From: Streptomyces sp. S.PNR 29
GTDB taxonomy: Bacteria > Actinomycetota > Actinomycetes > Streptomycetales > Streptomycetaceae
DNA length: 64,000 nucleotides
NCBI RefSeq assembly: GCF_030386795.1
Contig: NZ_JANUQM010000007.1
Location: forward strand, 1 to 64,000
Direction: 5' to 3'
In this document: in pieces, positions 24,868-33,357 of the stretch
Numbering within the stretch: the first letter of the stretch is position 1
How the letters are laid out: each line of letters begins with the position of its first letter
Notes under the pieces: generated by a model
Told to the model about the DNA's origin: nothing
Databases searched by the model: none
The model's input: the letters and a program-made list of their open reading frames with translations, nothing else
Made by a program: the position numbers and the translations under genes

Positions 24868-26565
24868 ATGGCCGCCACCCCGCAGAACCCTGCCGCCGCG
24901 ACTCCCCGCCGCAAGGTGAGCCGTCACCGCGGTGAAGGTCAGTGGGCCGTGGGTCACTTCACCCCGCTCAACGGCAACGAACAGTTCAAGAAGGACGACG
25001 ACGGTCTCAACGTTCGGACACGTATTGAGACGATCTACTCCAAGCGGGGCTTCGACTCGATCGACCCCAACGATCTGCGTGGCCGTATGCGCTGGTGGGG
25101 CCTGTACACCCAGCGCAAGCCCGGCATCGACGGCGGCAAGACGGCCGTGCTGGAGCCGGAGGAGCTGGACGACAAGTACTTCATGCTCCGGGTCCGGATC
25201 GACGGCGGGGCGCTGACCACCCAGCAGCTGCGGGTCATCGGCGAGATCTCGCAGGAGTTCGCGCGCGGCACCGCGGACATCACCGACCGCCAGAACGTCC
25301 AGTACCACTGGATCCGGGTCGAGGACGTGCCCGAGATCTGGAACCGGCTGGAGGGCGTCGGGCTGTCCACGGTCACGGCCTGCGGTGACACGCCCCGCGT
25401 GATGATCGGCTCCCCGGTCGCCGGTATCGCCGAGGACGAGATCATCGACGCCACGCCGGCGCTGGAGGAGATGAAGCGCCGCGTCCTCAACAACAAGGCG
25501 TATTCGAACCTCCCCCGGAAGTTCAAGACGGCCATCTCCGGCTCGCCGCTGCTGGACGTGGTCCACGAGATCAACGACGTGGCGTTCGTCGGCGTCCGGC
25601 ACCCCGAGCACGGCCCGGGCTTCGACGTGTGGGTCGGCGGCGGCCTGTCCACCAACCCCAAGCTGGGCGTACGGCTGGGCGCCTGGGTGCCGATCGACGA
25701 GGTGCCGGACGTCTACGAGGGCGTGCTGTCCATCTTCCGCGACTACGGCTACCGGCGGCTGCGCACCCGCGCCCGCCTGAAGTTCCTGGTCGCCGACTGG
25801 GGTGCGGAGAAGTTCCGCCAGGTCCTGGAGGACGAGTACCTCAAGCGGAAGCTGGTCGACGGACCGGCCCCCGAGCAGCCGGTCCAGCAGTGGCGCGACC
25901 ACGTCGGGGTGCACCGCCAGAAGGACGGCCGTTTCTACGTCGGTTTCGCGCCGCGTGTCGGCCGCGTGGACGGCACCACCCTGACGAAGATCGCCGACCT
26001 GGCGGAGGCGCACGGTTCCGGCCGGGTCCGCACCACCGTCGAGCAGAAGATGATCATCCTCGATGTCGAGGAGACGCAGGTCGACTCCCTCGTGGAGGCC
26101 CTGGAGGCGCTGGACCTCACCGCCAAGCCGTCCCCGTTCCGGCGCGGCACCATGGCCTGCACCGGAATCGAGTACTGCAAGCTCGCGATCGTCGAGACCA
26201 AGGCGCGCGGCTCCCAGCTCATCGACGAACTGGAGCGCCGGATCCCGGACTTCGACGAGCCGATCACCATCAACCTCAACGGCTGCCCGAACGCCTGCGC
26301 CCGCATCCAGGTCGCGGACATCGGTCTCAAGGGCCAGCTGGTCCTGAACGACAAGGGCGAGCAGGTGGAGGGCTTCCAGGTGCACCTGGGCGGAGCGCTG
26401 GGCCTCGATGCGGGCTTCGGCCGCAAGGTCCGCGGTCTGAAGGTCACCGCTGAGGAGCTTCCCGACTACGTCGAGCGCGTGCTGAAGCGGTTCCAGGCCG
26501 AGCGCGAGGACGGCGAGCGGTTCGCCACCTGGGCGGCCCGCGCCTCCGAGGAGGCGCTTTCGTGA
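24868..26565 (+). CDS. sir: Ferredoxin-dependent sulfite reductase
   Basis: Cytoplasmic siroheme/[4Fe-4S] enzyme of 565 residues reducing sulfite to sulfide with six electrons, the last step before cysteine synthesis. Siroheme-cluster ligand motifs are CTGIEYC (residues about 431-437) and NGCPNAC. The paired ferrite-like domains are seen at GGALTTQQLRVIGEISQEF with TDRQNVQYHWIRVEDVP and at FYVGFAPRVGRVDG. Nitrite reductases share the fold, but the sulfur operon and leader peptide favour sulfite. An AAGGA site lies 10 nt before the ATG. Siroheme for it can be supplied through the chelatase at the end of the operon. Confidence 0.93.
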   Translation: MAATPQNPAAATPRRKVSRHRGEGQWAVGHFTPLNGNEQFKKDDDGLNVRTRIETIYSKRGFDSIDPNDLRGRMRWWGLYTQRKPGIDGGKTAVLEPEELDDKYFMLRVRIDGGALTTQQLRVIGEISQEFARGTADITDRQNVQYHWIRVEDVPEIWNRLEGVGLSTVTACGDTPRVMIGSPVAGIAEDEIIDATPALEEMKRRVLNNKAYSNLPRKFKTAISGSPLLDVVHEINDVAFVGVRHPEHGPGFDVWVGGGLSTNPKLGVRLGAWVPIDEVPDVYEGVLSIFRDYGYRRLRTRARLKFLVADWGAEKFRQVLEDEYLKRKLVDGPAPEQPVQQWRDHVGVHRQKDGRFYVGFAPRVGRVDGTTLTKIADLAEAHGSGRVRTTVEQKMIILDVEETQVDSLVEALEALDLTAKPSPFRRGTMACTGIEYCKLAIVETKARGSQLIDELERRIPDFDEPITINLNGCPNACARIQVADIGLKGQLVLNDKGEQVEGFQVHLGGALGLDAGFGRKVRGLKVTAEELPDYVERVLKRFQAEREDGERFATWAARASEEALS

Positions 26566-26593
26566 GCGCGGCGAACGAAACGAAGGACGCGGT

Positions 26594-26773
26594 ATGACCG
26601 AGCGTGCGGCCCCCTTCTACTGCCCCTACTGCGGCGACGAGGACCTGCGTCCGAACGAACAGGGCCACGGTGCCTGGGAATGCGCGGCATGCAACCGCGC
26701 ATTCCAGCTGAGGTTCCTCGGGCTGCTCGCCCGGGGGCTTCGGCAAGGCACCACCGGAAAGGCAGAAATATGA
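26594..26773 (+). CDS. Small zinc-ribbon protein of the sulfur operon
   Basis: A 59-residue protein missed by length cut-offs: MTERAAPFYCPYCGDEDLRP followed by WECAACNRAF. Two CxxC pairs spaced about 22 residues form a classical zinc ribbon or possible rubredoxin-like metal site. An AAGGA ribosome site lies 7 nt upstream. The stop overlaps the cysH start (ATGA), so it is translated with APS reductase. From memory a similar gene lies at this spot in the S. coelicolor cluster. It may deliver electrons or metal, or stabilise a partner; function unknown. Confidence 0.8.
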   Translation: MTERAAPFYCPYCGDEDLRPNEQGHGAWECAACNRAFQLRFLGLLARGLRQGTTGKAEI

Positions 26774-27480
26774 CGACCGCTCAGGAAGAGCGCACCACCG
26801 AGGATCTGAAGGCGCTCGCCGAGCAGGCGGGCCGTGAGCTGGAGGACGCCACCGCGCTGGAGGTCCTCCAGTGGGCCGCCGAGACGTTCGGCAGGCGCTT
26901 CTGCGTGACCTCCTCGATGGAGGACGCGGTGGTGGCCCACCTCGCCTCCCGCGCGCTGCCCGGCGTCGACGTGATCTTCCTCGACACCGGCTACCACTTC
27001 CCGGAGACCATCGGCACCCGGGACGCGGTCGAGGCCGTGATGGACGTCAACGTCATCACGCTGACCCCGCGTCAGACGGTCGCCGAACAGGACGCGGAGT
27101 ACGGCCCGAAGCTGCACGACCGCGACCCCGACCTGTGCTGCAAGCTGCGCAAGGTCCAGCCGCTGGAGGAGGGCCTGAAGGACTACCAGGCCTGGGCGAC
27201 CGGCCTGCGCCGCGACGAGTCCCCGACCCGGGCCGACACCCCCGTGGTGGGATGGGATGAAAAGCGCCAGAAGGTCAAGATTTCGCCGATCGCACGCTGG
27301 ACTCAGGACGATGTCGACGCATATGTCGCCGAGCACGGCATACTGACGAATCCGTTGCTGATGGACGGCTACGCCTCCGTCGGCTGCGCCCCCTGCACCC
27401 GCCGCGTCCTCCAGGGGGAGGACGTGCGCGCCGGCCGCTGGGCGGGTCGTTCGAAGACCGAGTGCGGGCTGCACGGCTGA
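26770..27480 (+). CDS. cysH: Adenylyl-sulfate (APS/PAPS) reductase
   Basis: Reduces activated sulfate to sulfite using thioredoxin. The 236-residue protein has the PP-loop-like VTSSMEDAVVAHLASRALPG and IFLDTGYHFPET. Paired Cys motifs LCCKLRK and CAPCTRR are the [4Fe-4S] ligand CC/CxxC set that marks the APS-using bacterial type. The C-terminal ECGLHG contains the catalytic Cys. Start 26770 overlaps the zinc-ribbon stop. It sits between sulfite reductase and the sulfate-activating genes, in pathway order. Confidence 0.94.
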   Translation: MTTAQEERTTEDLKALAEQAGRELEDATALEVLQWAAETFGRRFCVTSSMEDAVVAHLASRALPGVDVIFLDTGYHFPETIGTRDAVEAVMDVNVITLTPRQTVAEQDAEYGPKLHDRDPDLCCKLRKVQPLEEGLKDYQAWATGLRRDESPTRADTPVVGWDEKRQKVKISPIARWTQDDVDAYVAEHGILTNPLLMDGYASVGCAPCTRRVLQGEDVRAGRWAGRSKTECGLHG

Positions 27481-27515
27481 CCATGACCGGGCTTTCAACG
27501 ATTGGGGAGAACCAC

Positions 27516-28052
27516 GTGACGACCGGAGCCACCGTCTGGCTCACGGGTCTGCCGAGTGCCGGCAAGACCACCATCGCGAACGAGCTGGCCGGCCGGCTCC
27601 GCGAGGAGGGCCACCGCGTCGAGGTGCTCGACGGGGACGAGATCCGCGAGTTCATCTCGGCGGGCCTCGGCTTCAGCCGCGAGGACCGGCACACCAACGT
27701 CCAGCGCATCGGCTACGTCGCCGAACTGCTCGCCCGTAACGGCGTCAAGGCGCTGGTCCCGGTGATCGCGCCGTACGCCGACAGCCGGGACGCGGTGCGC
27801 AAGCGTCACCAGGAGAACGGCACGGCGTACGTGGAGGTGCACGTGGCGACCCCGGTCGAGGTGTGCTCCGTACGCGATGTGAAGGGCCTGTACGCCAAGC
27901 AGGCCGCCGGCGAACTCGAGGGCCTGACCGGGGTCGACGACCCGTACGAGGAGCCCGAGTCGCCGGACCTGCGGATCGAGTCCCAGCACCAGACCGTCCA
28001 GGAATCCGCCGCAGCGGTGTACGCGCTGCTCAGCGAAAGGGGACTGGCATGA
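27516..28052 (+). CDS. cysC: Adenylyl-sulfate kinase
   Basis: Phosphorylates APS to PAPS. The P-loop GLPSAGKTT is at about residues 10-18. Family motifs DGDEIREFISAGLGFSREDR, NVQRIGYVAELLARNGV and VRDVKGLYAKQAAGE are present. About 178 residues is normal length. GTG 27516 is preferred because GGGGAG sits 6 nt upstream; ATG 27483 is an in-frame alternative that would overlap nothing. The stop overlaps cysD (ATGA). Since CysH carries the APS-type cluster, PAPS may serve sulfotransferases as well as or rather than reduction. Confidence 0.93.
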   Translation: MTTGATVWLTGLPSAGKTTIANELAGRLREEGHRVEVLDGDEIREFISAGLGFSREDRHTNVQRIGYVAELLARNGVKALVPVIAPYADSRDAVRKRHQENGTAYVEVHVATPVEVCSVRDVKGLYAKQAAGELEGLTGVDDPYEEPESPDLRIESQHQTVQESAAAVYALLSERGLA

Positions 28053-28987
28053 CGACGACCGTGGCCGCGGTCGACGAGGGTACGGACAGCCCGTACGCCC
28101 TCTCCCACCTCGACGCACTGGAGTCCGAGTCCGTGCACATCTTCCGCGAGGTCGCGGGAGAGTTCGAGAACCCGGTGATCCTCTTCTCCGGGGGCAAGGA
28201 CTCCATCGTCATGCTCCACCTCGCGCTGAAGGCGTTCGCCCCGGCGGCGATCCCCTTCTCCCTGCTGCACGTGGACACCGGGCACAACTTCCCCGAGGTC
28301 ATCGACTACCGCGACCGTACGGTCGCCCGGCACGGGCTGCGGCTGCACGTCGCCTCCGTGCAGGACTACATCGACCGGGGTGTGCTCAAGGAGCGCCCGG
28401 ACGGCACCCGCAACCCGCTGCAGACGGTGCCCCTGACGGAGAAGATCCAGAGCGAGAGGTTCGACGCCGTGTTCGGCGGCGGGCGCCGGGACGAGGAGAA
28501 GGCCCGCGCGAAGGAGCGGGTGTTCTCCCTGCGGGACGAGTTCTCCCAGTGGGACCCGCGCCGCCAGCGGCCGGAGCTGTGGAACCTGTACAACGGCCGG
28601 CACGCGCCCGGCGAGCACGTCCGGGTCTTCCCGCTGTCCAACTGGACCGAGCTGGACGTGTGGCAGTACATCGCCCGGGAGGGCATCGAGCTGCCGCAGA
28701 TCTACTACGCCCACGAGCGCGACGTGTTCCAGCGGGGCGGCATGTGGCTGACCGCCGGCGAGTGGGGCGGGCCGAAGGAGGGCGAGACCGTCGAGAGGCG
28801 GCTCGTCCGCTACCGGACCGTCGGCGACATGTCCTGCACCGGCGCGGTCGACTCCGACGCCGACACCATCGAGAAGGTGATCGTCGAGATCGCCGCCTCC
28901 CGGCTCACCGAGCGGGGCGCGACCCGCGCCGACGACAAGCTCTCCGAGGCAGCGATGGAAGACCGCAAGCGCGAGGGGTACTTCTAA
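28049..28987 (+). CDS. cysD: Sulfate adenylyltransferase small subunit
   Basis: PP-loop ATP pyrophosphatase subunit that, with CysN, makes APS from sulfate and ATP. SGGKDSIVMLHLALKAFAP is the PP-loop. LLHVDTGHNFPEVIDYRD and GGRRDEEKARAKERVFSLRD are family signatures, and 312 residues is the normal length. It ends with the typical EAAMEDRKREGYF. The ATG overlaps the cysC stop and cysN starts 2 nt after its own stop, a tightly coupled arrangement. Confidence 0.95.
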   Translation: MTTTVAAVDEGTDSPYALSHLDALESESVHIFREVAGEFENPVILFSGGKDSIVMLHLALKAFAPAAIPFSLLHVDTGHNFPEVIDYRDRTVARHGLRLHVASVQDYIDRGVLKERPDGTRNPLQTVPLTEKIQSERFDAVFGGGRRDEEKARAKERVFSLRDEFSQWDPRRQRPELWNLYNGRHAPGEHVRVFPLSNWTELDVWQYIAREGIELPQIYYAHERDVFQRGGMWLTAGEWGGPKEGETVERRLVRYRTVGDMSCTGAVDSDADTIEKVIVEIAASRLTERGATRADDKLSEAAMEDRKREGYF

Positions 28988-28989
28988 GC

Positions 28990-30324
28990 ATGAGCACGAC
29001 CACGACCGAGGAGCTCTCGGCCACCACCCTGCTCCGGTTCGCCACCGCGGGCTCCGTCGACGACGGCAAGTCCACCCTCGTCGGCCGGCTGCTGCACGAC
29101 TCCAAGTCGGTCCTCGCCGACCAGCTGGAGGCCGTGGAGCGCGCCTCCGCCAGCCGGGGGACGGAGGGCCCGGACCTCGCGCTGCTGACGGACGGCCTGC
29201 GCGCCGAGCGGGAGCAGGGCATCACGATCGACGTGGCCTACCGCTACTTCGCCACGCCCCGGCGCCGGTTCATCCTCGCCGACACCCCGGGCCATGTGCA
29301 GTACACGCGGAACATGGTGACGGGCGCGTCCACGGCCGAGCTGACGGTCATCCTGGTCGACGCCCGCAACGGCGTCGTGGAGCAGACCCGCCGCCACGCG
29401 GCGATCGCCGCGCTGCTGCGGGTGCCGCACGTCGTCCTCGCCGTCAACAAGATGGACCTGGTCGGCTACCAGGAGACCGTGTTCGCCGCGATAGCCGAGG
29501 AGTTCACGGCGTACGCGACCGAGCTGGGTGTCCCGGAGGTCACCGCGATACCCATCTCGGCGCTGGTCGGCGACAACGTGGTGGACCCCTCCGCCAACAT
29601 GGACTGGTACGGCGGCCCGACCGTCCTGGAGCACCTGGAGACGGTCCCGGTCAGCCACGACCTGAGCCACTGCCACGCCCGGCTGCCCGTGCAGTACGTC
29701 ATCCGGCCGCAGAGCGCCGAGCACCCGGACTACCGGGGGTACGCGGGTCAGATCGCGGCCGGTTCCTTCCGTGTCGGCGAGTCGGTGACGGTCCTGCCCT
29801 CCGGCCGTACGTCGAAGATCGCCGGGATCGACCTGCTCGGCGAGCCGGTCGACGTCGCCTGGACCACCCAGTCGGTGACCGTCCTGCTGGAGGACGACAT
29901 CGACATCTCCCGCGGCGACCTGATCGTGCCGACCAAGGACGCGCCGGACACCACCCAGGACGTCGAGGCCACCGTGTGCCACGTCGCCGACCAGCCGCTG
30001 ACCGTCGGTCACCGGGTGCTGCTCAAGCACGGCACCCGCACGGTCAAGGCGATCGTCAAGGACATCCCGTCCCGCCTCACGCTGGACGACCTGTCCCTGC
30101 ACCCGCACCCGGGGCAGCTCGTCGCCAACGACATCGGCCGGGTGAAGATCCGTACCGCCGAGCCGCTGCCGGTCGACTCCTACGCCGACTCGCGGCGCAC
30201 CGGTTCGTTCATCCTGATCGACCCGCACGACGGCACCACGCTCACCGCGGGCATGGTCGGCGAGTCCTTCGCCTCCCCCGAGCCGGTCAAGGACGAGACC
30301 GACGACGACGGGTGGGACTTCTGA
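28990..30324 (+). CDS. cysN: Sulfate adenylyltransferase GTPase subunit
   Basis: EF-Tu-like GTPase that drives APS formation by CysD. G1 is GSVDDGKST (residues about 21-29), G3 is DTPGHVQYTRNMVTGA, and G4 is NKMD. Beta-barrel domains follow with GYAGQIAAGSFRVGESVTVL. At 444 residues there is no fused CysC domain, consistent with the separate cysC upstream. It follows cysD by 2 nt. Confidence 0.95.
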   Translation: MSTTTTEELSATTLLRFATAGSVDDGKSTLVGRLLHDSKSVLADQLEAVERASASRGTEGPDLALLTDGLRAEREQGITIDVAYRYFATPRRRFILADTPGHVQYTRNMVTGASTAELTVILVDARNGVVEQTRRHAAIAALLRVPHVVLAVNKMDLVGYQETVFAAIAEEFTAYATELGVPEVTAIPISALVGDNVVDPSANMDWYGGPTVLEHLETVPVSHDLSHCHARLPVQYVIRPQSAEHPDYRGYAGQIAAGSFRVGESVTVLPSGRTSKIAGIDLLGEPVDVAWTTQSVTVLLEDDIDISRGDLIVPTKDAPDTTQDVEATVCHVADQPLTVGHRVLLKHGTRTVKAIVKDIPSRLTLDDLSLHPHPGQLVANDIGRVKIRTAEPLPVDSYADSRRTGSFILIDPHDGTTLTAGMVGESFASPEPVKDETDDDGWDF

Positions 30325-30326
30325 GC

Positions 30327-30431
30327 ATGAACCCCACCGATTTCTACTCCACGTTCGCGAAGGAGGGCGGCCGCGTCGGCAGCGGCGCCCTCGGCAGCGG
30401 GCAGGGCGGAGTGGCGCGATGTGTGCGCTGA
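30327..30431 (+). CDS. Possible 34-residue peptide after cysN
   Basis: An ATG two bases after the cysN stop opens a frame reading MNPTDFYSTFAKEGGRVGSG to a TGA at 30431. An alternative 33-codon frame starts at ATG 30419 (MCALTYAHCLRALTPHP) and ends at 30520, also upstream of the sulfonate-binding protein gene. Neither has a strong ribosome site. The second, with two early Cys codons, could be a regulatory uORF. Support is weak. Confidence 0.3.
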   Translation: MNPTDFYSTFAKEGGRVGSGALGSGQGGVARCVR

Positions 30432-30559
30432 CGTACGCGCACTGCCTGCGCGCCCTCACCCCCCACCCGCCGTCCCGGAAGAGACGAAAACCCTTTGCCG
30501 ATCTCCCGGCCACGACCTGAAAGACCGTGACCGCCGGGCCAACGAGAGGAACCCCTCCC

Positions 30560-31669
30560 GTGCCTGCCTCAACCGCCCTCCGCCGCACCCTCGCGGCCGT
30601 GGCCGCCCTCCCCCTCCTCACCCTCGCCGCCTGCGGCTACGGATCCCAGGCCCAGGACGAGAACGCCAACCAGAAGGTCGCCGCCGGGGCGAAGAAGATC
30701 GACGGACTGGACACCGTCAAGATCGGCTACTTCGGCAACCTCACTCACGGGACCGCGCTGGTCGGCCGTGAGCAGGGCTTCTTCCAGAAGGCGCTCGGCG
30801 CCACGAAGGCCGAGTACGCGACCTTCAACGCCGGTCCGTCCGAGATCGAGGCGCTCAACTCCGGCTCCATCGACATCGGCTGGATCGGCCCGTCCCCGGC
30901 GATCAACGGCTACACCAAGTCGGGCGGCAAGAACCTGCGCATCATCGGCGGTTCGGCGTCCGGCGGTGTGAAGCTCGTGGTCAACCCGGAGAAGATCAAG
31001 TCCCTCAAGGACGTCAAGGGCAAGAAGATCGCGACGCCTCAGCTGGGCAACACGCAGGACGTGGCGTTCCTCAACTGGATCGCGGACCAGGGCTGGAAGG
31101 TCGACGCGGAGAGCGGCAAGGGCGACGTCACGGTCGTCCGCAGCGACAACAAGGTCACCCCGGACGCCTACAAGGCGGGATCCGTCGACGGCGCCTGGGT
31201 GCCGGAGCCGACCGCGTCGAAGCTGGTCGCCGAGGGCGGCAAGGTGCTGCTCGACGAGAAGACGCTGTGGCCGGACGGCAAGTTCGTGATCACGAACATC
31301 ATCGTGCGGCAGGGCTTCCTCAAGGACCACCCGAAGGCCGTCGAGGCAGTGCTGAAGGCCTCCGTCGAGGCCAACAAGTGGATCAACGCCAACCCGGACA
31401 AGGCGAAGGCCGCGGCGAACAAGCAGCTGGAGGCGGACTCGGGCAAGGCGCTGCCCGCGAACGTCCTGGACCCGGCGTGGAAGTCGATCCAGTTCACCAA
31501 CGACCCGTTGGCCGCCACGCTCAACACCGAGGCGGAGCACGCGGTCAAGGCCGGCCTGCTGGAGAAGCCCGACCTCAAGGGCATCTACGACCTCACCCCG
31601 CTGAACAAGGTCCTCAAGGCCGAGGGCGAGAGCACCGTCAGCGACGCCGGTCTCGGCGCCGGTTCCTGA
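30560..31669 (+). CDS. ssuA: Sulfonate ABC importer, substrate-binding lipoprotein
   Basis: Extracellular binding protein of the SsuA/TauA family, 369 residues. The N-terminal signal ends in the lipobox TLAAC, so it is a membrane-anchored lipoprotein. The NMT1/SsuA-like fold shows DTVKIGYFGNLTHGTALVGR, then NSGSIDIGWIGPSPAINGYT and DGAWVPEPTASKLV. GTG 30560 has GAGAGG upstream; GTG 30527 is less likely. It is followed by matching ATPase and permease genes. Aliphatic sulfonates or taurine are expected ligands given the sulfur operon; the exact compound is unknown. No ssuD desulfonase is present here. Confidence 0.88.
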   Translation: MPASTALRRTLAAVAALPLLTLAACGYGSQAQDENANQKVAAGAKKIDGLDTVKIGYFGNLTHGTALVGREQGFFQKALGATKAEYATFNAGPSEIEALNSGSIDIGWIGPSPAINGYTKSGGKNLRIIGGSASGGVKLVVNPEKIKSLKDVKGKKIATPQLGNTQDVAFLNWIADQGWKVDAESGKGDVTVVRSDNKVTPDAYKAGSVDGAWVPEPTASKLVAEGGKVLLDEKTLWPDGKFVITNIIVRQGFLKDHPKAVEAVLKASVEANKWINANPDKAKAAANKQLEADSGKALPANVLDPAWKSIQFTNDPLAATLNTEAEHAVKAGLLEKPDLKGIYDLTPLNKVLKAEGESTVSDAGLGAGS

Positions 31670-31701
31670 GCCCGACCCCGACTCCCCAGGAGGTGACGAC
31701 C

Positions 31702-32481
31702 ATGGCCACGACCCTCGCCAAGGCCGCCGAGTCCGTCGAGTACGCGGCCCGCCTTGAGCATGTCTCCAAGTCCTTCGCGGGACCGGGTGGGCAGCAGCTC
31801 GTGCTGGACGACATCAGCATCGATGTCGCGCCCGGCGAGTTCGTCACGCTCCTGGGGGCCTCGGGCTGCGGCAAGTCCACGCTGCTGAACCTGGTGGCGG
31901 GACTGGACCAGCCGACCACCGGCTCGATCACGACGGACGGCCGCCCGGCCCTGATGTTCCAGGAGCACGCCCTCTTCCCGTGGCTGACCGCGGGCAAGAA
32001 CATCGAACTCGCCCTCCGGCTCAGGGGGGTTCCGAAGAGCGAGCGGCGCGACAGGGCCGAGGAGCTGCTCGAACTGGTCCGGCTGAAGGGCGCCTACGGC
32101 AAGCGCGTCCACGAACTGTCCGGCGGTATGCGCCAGCGTGTCGCGATGGCCCGGGCGCTCGCCCAGGACAGTCAGATCCTGCTCATGGACGAGCCGTTCG
32201 CGGCGCTCGACGCGATCACCCGGGACGTGCTGCACGACGAGCTGACCCGGATCTGGCGGGAGACGCAGGTGTCCGTCCTGTTCGTCACGCACAACGTGCG
32301 CGAGGCGGTGCGCCTCGCCCAGCGCGTGGTGCTGCTGTCCTCCCGCCCTGGACGCATCGCGCACGAGTGGGCCGTCGACATCCCGCAGCCGCGCCGTATC
32401 GAGGACGCCGCCGTGGCGGAGCTGTCCGTCGAGATCACCGAACAACTGCGGGGGGAGATCCGTCGCCATGGCCAGCACTGA
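31702..32481 (+). CDS. ssuB: Sulfonate ABC importer, ATPase
   Basis: ATP-binding subunit of the SsuB/TauB/NrtD type, 259 residues. Walker A is GASGCGKST (about 54-62), the Q-loop is MFQEHALFPWLT, the signature is LSGGMRQRVAMARAL and Walker B is ILLMDEPFAALD. The His-loop is VLFVTHNVREAVRL. A perfect AGGAGGTGAC ribosome site precedes the ATG. Its 3' end overlaps the permease gene by 14 bp. Confidence 0.93.
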   Translation: MATTLAKAAESVEYAARLEHVSKSFAGPGGQQLVLDDISIDVAPGEFVTLLGASGCGKSTLLNLVAGLDQPTTGSITTDGRPALMFQEHALFPWLTAGKNIELALRLRGVPKSERRDRAEELLELVRLKGAYGKRVHELSGGMRQRVAMARALAQDSQILLMDEPFAALDAITRDVLHDELTRIWRETQVSVLFVTHNVREAVRLAQRVVLLSSRPGRIAHEWAVDIPQPRRIEDAAVAELSVEITEQLRGEIRRHGQH

Positions 32482-33352
32482 AACCACCGCCAAGGACGGC
32501 AACGACCTGGCCGGTCTGGAGGCGGGCCTCGATGCCCTGGAGACGGTGCAGCAGCGACGCAAGCCGTTCCGCCAGACCTTCGTCGAGAAGATCATGCCGC
32601 CGATCATCGCCATCGCGCTGGTGCTGGTGGCGTGGCAGATCACCTACAAGATCGTCGACGACCCGTCCAAGCTGGTCTCGCCCGCGGACGTGGCGAGCGA
32701 GTTCCGGGACGCCTGGCTGAAGGGCGAGCTGCTCGGCTACATCTGGACCAGCGTCTCGCGCGGTCTGCTGGGCTTCTTCTTCGCCCTGCTCATCGGCACC
32801 CCGCTGGGTCTGCTGGTGGCGCGTGTGAAGGTGGTGCGCGCGGCCATCGGCCCGATCCTGTCCGGTCTGCAGTCGCTGCCGTCGGTGGCGTGGGTGCCGC
32901 CGGCCGTGCTCTGGCTGGGTCTGAACAACTCGATGATGTACGCGGTGATCCTGCTCGGTGCCGTGCCGTCCATCGCCAACGGCCTGGTGTCCGGCGTCGA
33001 CCAGGTGCCGCCGCTGTTCCTGCGGGCGGGCCGCACGATGGGCGCGACGGGTCTGAAGGGCACCTGGTTCATCACCCTGCCGGCCGCGCTTCCCGGCTAT
33101 GTGGCGGGCCTGAAGCAGGGCTGGGCGTTCTCCTGGCGCTCGCTGATGGCGGCGGAGATCATCGCGTCCTTCCCCGACCTCGGCGTCGGCCTCGGCCAGC
33201 TGCTGGAGAACGGGCGCAACGCCAGCGACATGGCCATGGTGTTCGAGGCGATCCTGCTCATCCTGGTCGTCGGTATCGCCATCGACCTGCTGATCTTCAG
33301 CCCGCTGGAGCGGTGGGTGCTGCGCAGCCGCGGCCTGCTGGTGAAGGGCTGA
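32468..33352 (+). CDS. ssuC: Sulfonate ABC importer, permease
   Basis: Integral membrane subunit of 294 residues with about six helices, including IAIALVLVAWQITYKI, GLLGFFFALLIGTPLGLLVA, MMYAVILLGAVPSIANGLV and FEAILLILVVGIAIDLLIF. The EAA-type coupling loop is RAGRTMGATGLKGTWFITLP. LQSLPSVAWVPPAVLWLGL is typical of SsuC/TauC. Overlap with ssuB and the 5-nt gap to the chelatase gene place all in one transcript. Confidence 0.93.
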   Translation: MASTETTAKDGNDLAGLEAGLDALETVQQRRKPFRQTFVEKIMPPIIAIALVLVAWQITYKIVDDPSKLVSPADVASEFRDAWLKGELLGYIWTSVSRGLLGFFFALLIGTPLGLLVARVKVVRAAIGPILSGLQSLPSVAWVPPAVLWLGLNNSMMYAVILLGAVPSIANGLVSGVDQVPPLFLRAGRTMGATGLKGTWFITLPAALPGYVAGLKQGWAFSWRSLMAAEIIASFPDLGVGLGQLLENGRNASDMAMVFEAILLILVVGIAIDLLIFSPLERWVLRSRGLLVKG

Positions 33353-33357
33353 GCCCC

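Noticed and set aside
24868..26565. Assigning the siroheme enzyme as assimilatory nitrite reductase
   Set aside because: Fold and motifs allow either, but the cysteine-type leader, cysHCDN and the sulfonate importer in one operon favour sulfite.
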